From Pyricularia pennisetigena (taxonomy: Eukaryota; Ascomycota; Sordariomycetes; Magnaporthales; Pyriculariaceae), in assembly GCF_004337985.1 (NCBI RefSeq), contig NW_021940930.1, positions 1-64,000 of the forward strand: DNA of 64,000 bases, read 5' to 3'. This document shows positions 33,023-43,893 of this stretch, one piece after another. Position 1 is the stretch's first letter. Each line of letters opens with the position of its first letter. Under the pieces are notes generated by a model. The model saw only the letters and a list, made by a program, of their open reading frames with translations, did not search any database and had not been told where the DNA came from. The translations under genes and the position numbers were made by a program.

Positions 33023-33892
33023 TCAGTCACTATTCCCAACTCCCTGACTTTGCTCATCGATTTCGCTACCTAACTCAATTACATTGAGGTTATTCGTAGA
33101 ACAAGAATCATCTCCAGAATCTCGACATTCCTCTGCGATGTTTAGATTTTCCGCAACATATTCCTGCGCACGCCTGACATCCTGGATATCGACGAAAAGG
33201 GTATTGGGGTCCATTTGCACCTTCTTTCTTGTCGATGGCCGCCGCGCCTCCAACTAAGCCCCCAGAACATCAATTTCGTCTTTTTTCTCGGCCAATTCGG
33301 TATCTCGAGCATCCCGGCACTTCTGAGGCTTGTTACAAAAGAGCCGCACGGTAGAGTCGTAAACTTATTGGCGTTTATAAGTTTTAACAAGACCGACAAG
33401 TTGTTTTGACCGCACCGGTGTCTCTGAAGCGACCGCAGACTGTGGGAGATTGGGGTCGATCGTACCCTCTATATCCCGTCCATCCGCAAGGATCTTGGAA
33501 TGCGTTCTTTTCGCCATATTTCTGCGTATATTGCTACTTTCGAGAAGGAGAGGGATTACTGTCACACCTGTGAGGCTATTGAGGTCTTGATTGGGTGCGA
33601 ATCCATAGCGATTCGCATACCGCCCTTTTGCCTTGGTGGTATTATTGCCGCGGTCACAAAGCCCAATCTTGTGACAATCAGGGGCTTGGAAACATTTACA
33701 GACCAGTGCTTGAATACGGACTTTGTGGTAGCAGAGTAAAAAGTAGCGCTTTCCTATTATTGTTGAGTCGCTGACATCGCCTAAGGAAATGATATGACGC
33801 CTGTATGCGTTTTTAACGGCAAAGAACGGCAAAATCGAGCGGTTGCAGTACGTCAGAGCTGTGAGGTAGATATAAGTTGGACGCATGCACAA
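33023..33892 (-). pseudogene. decayed Pot-type transposase, C-terminal half
   Basis: Minus-strand peptides align with the C-terminal half of the Pot2-like transposase but at much lower identity. AYRRHIISLGD and GKRYFLLCYHK correspond to AYRRHLGFVTQ and GKRNFLLCYRK. A second frame (33253-33023) gives RKKVQMDPNTLFV, corresponding to KRVIPDPNELLVS. At least one frameshift separates the two. No TIR is recognised. It is an older, different member of the family, related to the small fragment at 59.65 kb. Confidence 0.75.
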
Positions 33893-33899
33893 GGGTAAT

Positions 33900-34479
33900 G
33901 TTACTGTTGGCTCTACACTCTGTGAAATTTAGCGACCAAGTGCATGCATTTCAAGACGCTTGCGCCTTTGCAAGGCCATTTTAAGAGGGCAGTAGGCCTC
34001 TCGCATAGCATTGAGTGTTTCCGGGCGAGGTGCGAATGGGCCAAAGCGACAAAATGTTACTTTACAAAATGCGCCTGGTGGGCTCACTTCTGCATGGAGG
34101 CAATATAGGTAGACGTGGAGAGAATATGGTCACATGGATGTACAGTGATTATGGACTTACCAAAACCAATGTATTTGATTTTCTAGAGACTGGCTTGAGT
34201 GGTAAAGTGGCGAATGTTGATAAAATTAATCGACATGCAACAAAAAGGCAAACAAACACACTCTCCAATTGAAATCAAACGCCCTTGCTCCTCCGCAGGA
34301 AGTGACGATAGACCTTGGCTGCTTAAAAGTGAATATAACGTGGAACGAAGAGCAATTGATGTGGCTTTCTCAACTCCCTGCCTATTTGACACAACAGCCT
34401 TAAACCTGAGGAAACCCCACACAGTTGTTGTCCATCTCAGCCGCGCCTGCAGCCGTCTTAACCAGTTTTTTTTTTTCGT
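33900..34479. other. no gene recognised
   Basis: Short frames only; a poly-T run lies at about 34466-34478. Confidence 0.4.
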
Positions 34480-35005
34480 TTAATAAGAAATAATCCAGGA
34501 AATGGTAAACATTATGGCAAAAAGTAAAGTCAGCACAGACCCGTAGGCTGCCTGGGCGACACCTCCATAGTACATTATATCGTAATACGGAACATTGTCA
34601 CCGGCGCCGAACATCTCGAATAAGTCCTTAAACCTATGGACACGGTCGGCAATAAAACCCCCTGTGAAAATCATAATCAAGGCCAGGATCGACTGAGCGA
34701 ACAAGTATGGGAACAGAATCGAGGGGTTCTTTGGCAACCACCTCGGGTGGCCAATGATAACAAGCCCATAAATGGCGAACGCGCCGGCTGCGATAGCAGC
34801 GGCTAGCGTACAGGTGAGAACATTAGTTTGAAGTAAATGTATCGTTCAAGAGATTATTGGCAGTGTTGACATAGTCGGGTTTTGCTCGCTCCCGTAAGAC
34901 GACCGCGAAGCGCGCGTTGGTAGCGTTAAGGCCAGCAAGAGCCAGTGAAATAAGAGTCAAAAACAGGATGGCAAGTCGAGTCCGGATCATGTATTCAGAG
35001 GACAT
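34480..35005 (-). pseudogene. multi-pass membrane protein with a 4-nt frameshift
   Basis: ATG at 35005. The first frame has a hydrophobic segment (LAILFLTLISLALAGLNA) and runs to NDTFTSN followed by a stop near 34823. The next frame begins VLTCTLAAAIAAGAFAIYG and carries three more hydrophobic segments, ending at 34480. In related fungal membrane proteins TFTSN would lead straight into VLTCTLAA, so four extra bases (an ACTA/TAAT step at about 34820-34825) break the frame. The total of 526 nt is one more than a multiple of three, as expected. The family is not named. Everything else about the gene looks intact. Confidence 0.55.
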
Positions 35006-35229
35006 AATGGGAGAAGTTTTCTTGATTCAATGGATGATTTGAAGGCCGATCGGCGTTGGCAAACGTATCTTCAAGTGGGAGTAGCTGCAAGGAGGCGATG
35101 AAGTGTGAAAAGGCAGAAAATTCCCATCGATCTATACTAGGTAGAATAAGTCTACGAACGGTAATTCTAATGCCCGGTTGGCCCACAAAACCATTACCGG
35201 CACACAAAGCCTGCCTTCTTTAAGCGCAT

Positions 35230-35853
35230 TTAACGTTCGTGCCTTGTATCAGGTTCGGGGATCATAGGCCCGTTACGTAGACGTCCCAGGTTTCTATGCA
35301 GTTCCACCCTAGGAGTCAAGAAAAAAGGACTTTTTTGAAACCTGGGCATGTCAGCAACTATCAGACCACTAAAGACTTTTAAAGTTATTCGATATTTAGA
35401 TGGTGAATCATAATATGATACTTCGCTGGGCAATTTCGCAATATCCGGAACGTTGAGAACGGGGTTGCCCTCCAGAATATATTGAATATTAAGTGTGAAG
35501 CTCTCGTATTTAACCTCTAAATCTTGAACATCAAAGCCTGAAGATCTCAAGGATGGCCGTAATAAATGTTGGTATGTATTTGTATTCTTGTTCCAGTTCG
35601 CTTTGTTGTTTAGAACGACCAAGATCTTGTAGGAATTATCGAGTTCAATGATAGCAGGGTATGATCCATTCTCCCTAACTTTCTTAATCCAAGTCATATC
35701 GCAAAAAACTGTGCCCCAAAGATTTATTTGGTCTGATTGGTCCGCTAAAAAGTAATTTCTGGCGTCTCTATGACTGCCTTTGAATTTCGCTGCTTCAGAA
35801 GGAGCAAGTAATCTCGCTATTTTCTGCCACATTTCTAGCGGAAGATATTTCAT
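35230..35853 (-). CDS. hypothetical protein with F-box-like N-terminus, 207 aa
   Basis: A single-exon ORF starting at ATG 35853. The first 30 residues (LPLEMWQKIARLLAPSEAA) follow the usual F-box pattern of Leu-Pro, aromatic and paired hydrophobics. If real, the domain would couple the protein to SCF ubiquitin ligases. The rest shows no repeat or known substrate-binding domain and is moderately charged. Composition is A/T-rich. It is divergent from the neighbouring pseudogene at 34.5 kb and shares its orientation, with 224 bp between them. The F-box assignment is weak. Confidence 0.5.
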   Translation of the reverse strand: MKYLPLEMWQKIARLLAPSEAAKFKGSHRDARNYFLADQSDQINLWGTVFCDMTWIKKVRENGSYPAIIELDNSYKILVVLNNKANWNKNTNTYQHLLRPSLRSSGFDVQDLEVKYESFTLNIQYILEGNPVLNVPDIAKLPSEVSYYDSPSKYRITLKVFSGLIVADMPRFQKSPFFLTPRVELHRNLGRLRNGPMIPEPDTRHER

Positions 35854-38228
35854 TGTGAAAGCTCGATTTTGTTACCAAGATAATGTACAGTATAGCTTGG
35901 TTGGAGTGTTTGTTTAAAAGGCGGCTACCTGGGCGGCTCCTCCATTTATAATGCCTAGAGCAGAATCCCACTGTTGGCCTCAGAGGTCAAGTTTTCGTCT
36001 TCAGAGGAGTAGACAGTACATACGGTACAGTATGTATAGTACAGGAAGTAATTTTCGATTGAATCGAGGTGGGCAATGTAGTCCAGCGAGGCGAGTAAAG
36101 GTCAACTTTTTGGGACGCCAAGAGGTTGTAAGGTCCGAAACTAGGATGTTTCGCCCATCTAAATTGACGCGGGCCTGTTTTGGCGTTTCCCAGTTTTTGG
36201 TCTGCACCTATAAGGTTCATGTGGAATGTACGCCACATGAGCCATTAGCACCATTAAAAGTGTCAGCCAAGGTGTCGGTCAAATCCCTATGTCACATCAG
36301 CAACAAATAGCTTCAAGTCAACTGCACGAGCTGGCAGGAGGAACAAACGCAACACATAGTATACATGGCATAATGCAACAGCAACATCACATAAGAACCA
36401 CTTCTTTCTAGTTCCAAATTAGGGAACCGCTCCATTTCGCCACAGCGACCCGGCCGTACATCTTACGCCAAGGCATGATTTGTTATCCAGTTGGTGAGCA
36501 GGGTTGCTTTGCGGGTCCTGCTGCAGGGGCGGGGTAAGCGCGGGTCGTCAGGATGCTGTGAACAAATTTCGAAAACAAGGGCTCCTGATTGTTCGACAGC
36601 GTGTTGGGAGGCTTGGATCAATACATGTGTGTACTAAAATGTGGATAGTCACTTCTAGAGGCCTGTCCACTCTATACCGGTCCTCTCTGACGCTGTTAGT
36701 GCTTGTTGGGTTGTTGCAGCCCATACCTCATTAAGCCTCAATTAAACAGGCCAGCCCGTCCGTTGCCACTCGATGCCAGCAATGCGGAATGCTGGGGTTT
36801 GGGCGAATCGTTTACGAATAGGGGGCCTCCCGTATACCATAAATACTCAAGGTTTTCAGGGTTGCTGAGAGCGATGGCTTATATAAAATCACAACCACGA
36901 ATCGCATTCCTGCACAGCAAACCCTCAAACTGCCACGCCATTTATTTCTTCGACTTCAGCACTAACGGCATCGGCTCCAGCTAAAACAGCTCTGACTACC
37001 AAGAAATACTCCTATAGAAACTCCATTTGGTTTCCCGATCACCGCACAATCACTGTTTGCCAGTTGGACCAAAGGAGGAGGCGTATAGGTACTTGCAAAT
37101 ACTTTCCGAACCTCCTGTGTATGTGAACGATGGGTCTTCCTTGCTGGCCAAAAATGCAGGAGCAAGGCCACTGATCACATTGCAGCAGGATAAGAGCCAA
37201 TCGATAGTGATTGGTTGCCCAAAAAGGAGCATGCCTCCTGCATAACGCCGTGCAGTGACTCGGCGTCCTACGATACGGCCTAAATTTTACAATGTCTCCC
37301 TCCCAATGCATGTGGTGGGTGTTTTCAGCGAACGGGCTGTTTTCTCCGGGCACTTGTCCTGCAAATATGTTGGCATTGGCGTTTCTGCAAATTCGGGGGT
37401 CAAAACATAGTGTCAAAAGCATTGGTTCCGCCTCTGGAAGGGCATCACATAATGCCATGCGGGAGGCTTGCCACCCTCCTTGTAACAGTCCTGGCAGAGT
37501 GGTGGGCGATTCGACTACAAAGCAGCATTCTAAATGCAGGAGGCCCTCTACCGGTTGCCGATGAGTTCAGGATCTTGGGGTTTGCCAGAGTTGCTGGGAG
37601 GCACAAGACGTCGCCGTCTCGAAAAAGATGTGGAGAACGGTGTGACAGGCATAGTGATATGTGATCGTCGAATCTGCAATTATTGATTCGTGTCTTAGAC
37701 ATCTGGAAGAATCCCTATCCCACTAATCAAATTACTTAATTCGGGTGCTAACAGTCGAATGGAAACAACCATCTACTGGGCGAACAGCAAATCAATAAGA
37801 AATCGACGCATTATGCCAAAAAAGAATGCATGCTATGATGTGTAACGTTGGACCAACGGACTCTCCGAGTTGCATCGCCCTGGAAAGTAAGGACTATGGT
37901 TAAACTCCATGTCGATCAACTCACTAAATTAGCGGCAGGTCACAGTATCGTAGGCCCCAGTACAAAGGACAGCCTATCCCCCACACTCCTTTCGATATTT
38001 CGGTTTCTCGGCCTAATTAAATTAACCTTCATTTCTGTTTGTCCATTTTGCCTGTCAGTTCCCTCAACGTAATTCCAGAACTGTTCCACCACTCCTTGGG
38101 CCAAAAAGTAAGATACTTACAGATGTTATTGCCTGCAGATAACACACTGCTTTTATATTCATTCAAATCGCCTTATATCAATCTCCCGCTGAAACAGCAA
38201 TTGTTTCAGTCCTCGTCAATCACTTATC
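35854..38228. other. long gap without an established gene
   Basis: A GTAC-rich patch lies at 36010-36045. A TATA-like TTATATAAAAT at 36878-36888 is followed by a frame without ATG (about 36900-37125) giving a Cys-containing peptide, and 37027-37245 is open in another frame. These could be relics of a small gene but are unsupported. Short matches to 32.13 kb occur near 36110. Confidence 0.3.
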
Positions 38229-38714
38229 ATGAAGAATAAAACCGGCCGCCGACGACAGAATTTGGCCACAGAGTCACTGATGTTTCCGCCGCTTCATCCC
38301 CAAGTCGTCGAGGCTGTCGGGAGAGATATATGTCCAGCTTGGGGAGGCAAAGTGAATCAACAAGGTCGATGTACCAATGAGTACAACACAAATGTCTCTG
38401 GCCGATTCAGATGTTCCAATTCGGCGTGCTCCAAAAGCTGGAGCAGCGGCCTGGTGGCGATACGAATAATGGCATTCCATGACAATCGCTACAACGCCAC
38501 CATCTACAACCAGCATTGCAAAACATGCAACAGTCTCGGGATTATAAAGCTTGACGAAGCGCGCTATGTCGAGAGAGTATCTTATCGGCTGAAGAAATGG
38601 GCAGGTGCTCCACAGGAAACACCACCGTATCAAGAGAAAAGCGGTCTCCCACATATGAGCCGACTTTGCGAAGGATGTATTCAAGGCCATTGTCGGCAGG
38701 GAAAACGGGACTAA
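38229..38714 (+). CDS. 3CxxC-type zinc-finger protein, 161 aa
   Basis: A single-exon ORF from ATG 38229. The zf-3CxxC pattern is clear: GRFRC-x4-C-x3-W-x-SG at residues 58-74, CKTC at 97-100 and CEGC-x3-C at 147-154, with an upstream cysteine pair at C35 and C48. In this family the cysteines bind zinc, and the domain occurs in small fungal proteins and in some animal receptor-transport proteins. The N-terminus is basic (KNKTGRRRQN). All cysteines expected for the domain are present and there is no frameshift. The partner and cellular role are unknown. Confidence 0.75.
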   Translation: MKNKTGRRRQNLATESLMFPPLHPQVVEAVGRDICPAWGGKVNQQGRCTNEYNTNVSGRFRCSNSACSKSWSSGLVAIRIMAFHDNRYNATIYNQHCKTCNSLGIIKLDEARYVERVSYRLKKWAGAPQETPPYQEKSGLPHMSRLCEGCIQGHCRQGKRD

Positions 38715-39714
38715 ATCGTTTCTGGATTCTAAAATGTGACTAAACTGATTTGGGGATATGGAATATATTGAGCGATGTCCGAAAAGCCGTCTCCCATCAT
38801 ACCGCGCTGCATCGACGGAGCGATCCGTCCCTTGGAAGCCTTTCTACTAGAGGCAATCGAGCCTTGGTCCCTTCTTCCAAAGCCTGGTCTGGAGTTGGGT
38901 GTTTGTTATGACGGGAAGTCATGTTCTTTGTATCTAGAACTTTGATGGTAGCGCCAGCAGATCACGGCATAGCATTCATCGTGCAACTTCGTTATCCTGT
39001 TACAGCCCATGGACGTTTAGCCGAAGACACAGGAGTCCAAATTGATTGAAACACATATTCGGCGCTACCTAATCGTTCCTGTAGGGTATTTCTGGCAAAC
39101 AACGGATGCACGACCTGTAAAGTATTTGTATACCAGCCACACCACTCTGTGGCTGTTTTGTGTAACAATTTGGGGGGTGGTAACCTTTCGCTGCCAGTTT
39201 CAGCTGTTGCGCTTGGCGATTTGAAGAGTGTGGGCAACCTCTTCAGGCATTTGGTTATGTTCGGCAACTGGGGGTGGGTATGTGGATAACCTCTGCGGCT
39301 AGTGTTGTGCAACCACCCATATCACCCTCATTGCCAGGTCAAAAAGCCCAGGCTGAAAAGTCTAGACCTTCCTTCGTCCTCTCCCTCCGCCGTGGGTTTA
39401 TATATGGGGCCTTTCGTAGCGCGAGGGCGTGCGCCACGCATGCGTGCCGCGCGCCAGGTAGCTTGCTCTTTGTATGCGACAACGAGTTTGTTTACTGCAA
39501 CCTTCAGCCAAATTGTTAGTTGATCCATTATGAGCTTAGCAAGCACCTCGATGGTAGCCGGGAAACAATTTGAATAGATGGAAAGACAGATACAGATAAT
39601 TTCTAAAAGTCTGCTCATCCAGTACTGTATTTCCTGCGCCATTGGAAAAATGGTGATTGTAATGCCGCTGCTACAATTAGTATTGGGTCGTAAATTCGAT
39701 AAACGGCAGCTTGC
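38715..39714. other. no gene recognised
   Basis: Short frames only; a TATA-like TTTATATATGG lies near 39397. Confidence 0.4.
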
Positions 39715-40390
39715 TCACCTGATTCTAGATGCCAATATTACCCAAATATATGGTTCTCGGAGCTTGTGCCGCATGACGAATACCATAGCGCCACAAATCA
39801 GAGCTTCTGTAATACAGCTTGATGTCCCGTGTGCGAGCTCCAAATCAAGCCCCGGACACAGGTTCCAAGAAATGGCTGCTCCGAGTGTAATCAGAAGGAG
39901 AATAATAAGCATGATGAATGAGCAACACTGAAGCCGAGGATAAATTGTGGGTTGCCATATGAAACCGCCAAACGGGGAGCATGCGATGAGCTGAAGGACT
40001 AGGAGGCACATCGGAGCTTGTCCGCATGTAGTCGCTAGGTACTTTAAAAGGACTGCCTTCGATCCAGACTGAAAGGCATTAGCAGATGTTTTATCATAGA
40101 TTTTGGGTCGCTTACCTCGGTATAAATTTTTGAACCGTTTGCTTGCTCCCATTCCTGGTAGGCCATCACTGACTGCGCAATCACAAGTCCAGCCCCAGAG
40201 AAGAGGAAACCGTGGGACAATAGTTCAATAGGAGATATTCGAGGAGTTCGGAAAATTGTCGACGGGCTCGAAGTATCCAGCTTGATACCCCTCCAGAAAG
40301 TCAAAGCGACCACCGAGAGTCAAGCGACTGTGGTACCAAATCCAACGAGCAAACGGATTATTCAGAGCCCGAGCCCTATCCGGGTGACAT
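39715..40390 (-). pseudogene. multi-pass membrane protein remnant with RIP-like stops
   Basis: Read on the minus strand, the frame gives IRLLVGFGTTVA, LSVVALTFWRGIKLDTSS and AYQEWEQANGSKIYTE, then after a GTAAGC...TTTCAG intron (about 40110-40065) the peptide SGSKAVLLKYLATTCGQAP and three or four hydrophobic segments. Two in-frame TGA stops near 40320 and 40350 stand where Trp would be natural, which fits G-to-A changes left by repeat-induced point mutation. There is no start, and the 5' part is lost. The protein resembles uncharacterised fungal membrane proteins. Confidence 0.5.
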
Positions 40391-40763
40391 TTTGTTGGCC
40401 ATTTACGGAGTATAGCAACCTTTACGTTGATTGTTTACCCGCCTTTTGCCTATATCTGCATTTGGTTGCCTCCCATTACCGGAATACAATATGCAACGGC
40501 GCATTCCTTTGTGGTAGGAAAAAGAGCAATCAGAGCAGCGCACTTATTTAAGCCTATGGCGCAGCTTTCTTTGCCAATAGAAGAAAATCTTAGGCCATTT
40601 GCCTTGCCCTCACTCTCACTCTTACTCTTATGGCACAAGCACTTACTCTTACTCACTCTCACTGTTTGAACGAGTGAATCAATCTGTGTAATTACCTGTT
40701 GGGTGGCCATTTCTGATTAAGCGGACGCCTGGCGCGGCGAGACGACCCATGTTGCGCGTCACG

Positions 40764-40915
40764 GAGTTGCAACGACGTTACAATTCTATGTGGAACGTAA
40801 GAATCAAGTAGGCCCTTTGTCGATAAGACTATGATAGATTTCGATTTGTGATAAGGGTTAGGGTATTGAAAAAAGGAGTGATTCCATCTTGAAAGAACGT
40901 CCCTAGGCACGCATG
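40764..40915 (+). repeat. dispersed repeat R3, copy a
   Basis: Matches 59150-59300 in the same orientation. Shared blocks include GAGTTGCAA, ACAATTCTAT, TCGATAAGAC and AAAGAA(C/T)GTCCC. Neither copy has a visible ORF. Confidence 0.7.
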
Positions 40916-41818
40916 GGCTCAAGCAAGCTGAACCTCCATAGGTTTCTCTTCATGCTCTATAAATATGACGCATACCTAACTTACCTCCTAAACGCCATAT
41001 TCGCGCGATGAAGAGCGCATATGGACAGACTTGCTTTGTCGTGTACGTGCAAACTGCAGCCTCATTCATGCTGTGACGACAAGGCCTATCATAGTCCGTG
41101 CTTACGTTTTGCGGGGTGACCGTTCCCGCACAACAAGCACTGTACCTGGTCAAGGTCATTCAGTATATTTGGTTTGGCTAGCAGCCAAGACTGCAAGTCT
41201 CCCTTGTTTCCGCCTGCAACCTTCGTAGCACACGCACCTCCTCTGAGCATGAGGTTATCGCCAACTCGCCCTCAACCAACTGCGTGCCCCGTCCTGAGGC
41301 CAGATACCGTTCAGGAACAATGACATCCAAACGTGGCTTTGAGTGCAAAAAAGGCCGAGTCGGATCGCGAGACGAGGATGCAAGGCTGCGCGCTGCCTGA
41401 TTTCTGCCTTGGCAAGGCTGACAGGGTCTTGCCTTTGGTTCCACGCCCCATTTCAACGGCCGCAAGCCCCGGGTTGGCCATTGGTCCTGGCAGTGCCCCA
41501 ATACCTGGAATGGCAGGGGCCCACACACTGGAGAAAGAGCGCCCTAATACTCATTCGGACCAGGTCACACGCTCGGCTTCAACAAGATGTAAGCTGCGCC
41601 TTTTTCAATGCATGACTTAGCAGGGTAATTGCACTTCTTTGGACGCGGACCACTGTCTACGGAAATACTTAAAGGCCTCCCTTTGCCCGCTCCTGTCGGG
41701 TGGACAGCATATGTGTTACCATTGGCTTCTCACTCCATCTTTCTCAAGCCGTTGTCTCGATCTTGTTGAGCTTTAATCTCCGTCTCCATTGCAAGACACT
41801 TGCCACAATTCTTTAAAA
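40916..41818. other. no gene; promoter side of the 41.8-kb gene
   Basis: GC-rich between 41200 and 41560, without a recognisable protein. The part directly before 41819 would be the promoter and 5' UTR of the next gene. Confidence 0.4.
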
Positions 41819-42370
41819 ATGGGGTGCGGCATGTCCATAGAAAATGCCTCTAAGGACTCGAAGAAAACTCCCACCGTTACAGAGGACCCAACCTTGTTGC
41901 CTGTTCAGAAGAAGTCGGTGCCCACGCAAGACGGCCTAGATGTGAATGCACAAGTACCGCAGCGGTCGTCAAGCAACAGCAACAAACCTTACACACTCCA
42001 GGTCTTCGACAAGGCGCCGCCGAAATACGAACCGAGCTCATCGACCCTCCCATTAGGTTTCGATAACTTTCCGACCGGAGTCATAGTTATCCTCAATCTC
42101 CTCAAGGCGGCGGCCAAGCTGATCTACTGGGGTCACAAGGGTGCCTGGGCTGCTTTAAATGAGCGACATGGGCAGATATGGCTTGACTCAGCGTACGCGC
42201 TGCGCCCAATCACCCATATGGCCATTCTTCTCTACGCCGCCGTTCGATTGCTGGTCGGGAGTGCGCTGGGTAGTAACATGATCTTCTACTTCACAACCTT
42301 TCCCAATCTCGAAATCGAGCAGCTATCTGCCCTAAAGCTTAACCCTAACCCTAACCCTAACCCTAGTTAG
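41819..42370 (+). pseudogene. MGC-start membrane-associated protein, truncated at a telomere tract
   Basis: The ATG at 41819 opens MGCGMS, a classic N-terminal Gly/Cys/Ser pattern for myristoylation plus palmitoylation, so the product would be tethered to membrane. Residues 10-80 are low-complexity, rich in Ser, Pro and Lys. Residues about 90-155 contain two hydrophobic stretches (GVIVILNLLKAAAKLIYWG and MAILLYAAVRLLVG). The ORF then runs directly into AACCCT repeats, so its last residues are Asn-Pro repeats and a stop supplied by the repeat junction. The natural C-terminus is lost. Family not recognised. The truncated ORF could still be expressed. Confidence 0.6.
42341..42364 (+). repeat. 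interstitial telomeric repeat, (AACCCT)4
   Basis: Four perfect units of the standard fungal telomere repeat in CCCTAA orientation, preceded by CTT and followed by AGTTAG. They form the end of the truncated ORF that starts at 41819. CCCTAA on the plus strand is the orientation expected at a left chromosome end. Confidence 0.9.
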
Positions 42371-42530
42371 CGGCTATGCGGCGATGGTTGCCCAAGGGGT
42401 CAGCCCTTGTTTGCCAACTTCCAACATCCGACAATCACCTGTAATACCCAAAACGAGTTAACTCGCCTATAGCATCCTTTGGACAACGATCTTTTCACAC
42501 ACCTTCGCCTACAGTGCTGAAGAACATTCA

Positions 42531-43846
42531 ATGGCCCATCGTAGCTATTCTACAGGCGCGGCGCATCCCACGAATGTCATACTACCTCCTCGAGATTTCC
42601 AGCATCTGCCGCCATCGCAGCCAGCACACCAGATGAACGGGTCCTCGCAGTCTTTTGGCATACATGCCACAGCTTACCACGGGCATTCCTATTCGCCGGG
42701 GCAAGTGAAACGAGAAGGGCACTCGCCTAGCTCGCCTCGCCGCCAGACTTCGATGGGAAATGCGCCTGTGCCTCCTCAGAGCCCGCCGCCTCATAACGGG
42801 CTTTACCTGCAGTCGGAGCTCGGCGATCATGGCCAACCAAACTTCCGGCCGCAGTGGTCCGCGCCAGCGCCTCCTGCAAACGACGGCCAAGTGCCCCTAC
42901 TATCGCAGAGATATCCGGCACCTTACCAAGGAAACCACGACCTTTATCAACCGCCAGGCATGCAACGACATCTACAAAGTCCCCTACCATGCCAACCCTG
43001 CCAGATCTCGACGGTAACTCCCAATGGCCATCCTGCGCATGGCATAGGGCCGCAATCATCTGTGTCGCCTTCACCTCCCCAGCACCCGCTGCATATGGAT
43101 GGCCGTAGGCAACAGTCTCAGGCGTCTCTGCCACCCCCTCTCCCGAACCACGGCCAAGAACCTCCTCCTTCGTCCCTCCCACAGCAACCTTCGCAATCGC
43201 CACCCACGAAAAAGGCGCCTAGCTTTGGTAATCCGCCAGGACCACCAGTATCTCCACAGAATATGCCGACGCCAATGCCTCATAATCCTTCTCAACCTCA
43301 AACGCACAACCACACTCACATTCAGTCGCCGTATAAGCAGTCCCCAACCCACAATAAGTATCCAACACCTTTCCAAGGCAACCAAGAATATAGCCCATAC
43401 GGGAGTGCATCTTCGCGGCCCAGGCACCGCGTGGCTCAGGTATGTTACTCTGTTACAAATCTTTCGTCTCTCAGCGCTACGATAGCCAGCTGACTAGCAG
43501 TGGTTCATAGGCTTGCGATCGGTGCCGACATCTCAAAGCAAAGTGTGACGAGCAGAAGCCATGCAAGAACTGCAAAGAGAAAAACGAACTCTGCAACTAC
43601 AAAGCCATTAAGCAGTAGGTGCTAAATCTGCATTTTCATCCACTCTGATTTATATAAATACAAGGCTAAACTAATTTGCCGTAAAGACAAGACAAGATAA
43701 CGGAAATGCTCCAGGTGGTCACCAGCTTGAATACGAGTTTGTCCGACATGAAATCGTTAATGCCTCTTCATCCTTTCTATGCCTATTTCATCCTAACCTC
43801 AGCAAAATCTGAGCCGTTTGAAGATACACAACTCTTTCCTGTCTAA
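42531..43846 (+). CDS. Zn2Cys6 transcription factor, C-terminally truncated
   Basis: Exons 42531-43439, 43511-43614 and 43687-43846 give 390 aa in phase. The first exon encodes a Pro/Gln/His/Ser-rich region of about 300 residues. The second exon holds the zinc cluster: C305, C308, C315, C321, C324 and C331, with the spacing C-x2-C-x6-C-x5-C-x2-C-x6-C. The third exon starts with a short coiled coil (DKITEMLQVVTSLNTSLSDM) and then loses family character before a stop, only 47 bp before the NUDIX start codon. Normal homologues continue well beyond this point, so the end is probably a truncation, with the last residues read from NUDIX promoter sequence. DNA binding could survive. Its own promoter is short: telomere repeats lie 167 bp upstream. 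Confidence 0.75.
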
Positions 43847-43893
43847 TTATCTGATTAACATATCAAACTCCAATCAATCGATACCTACCCATC

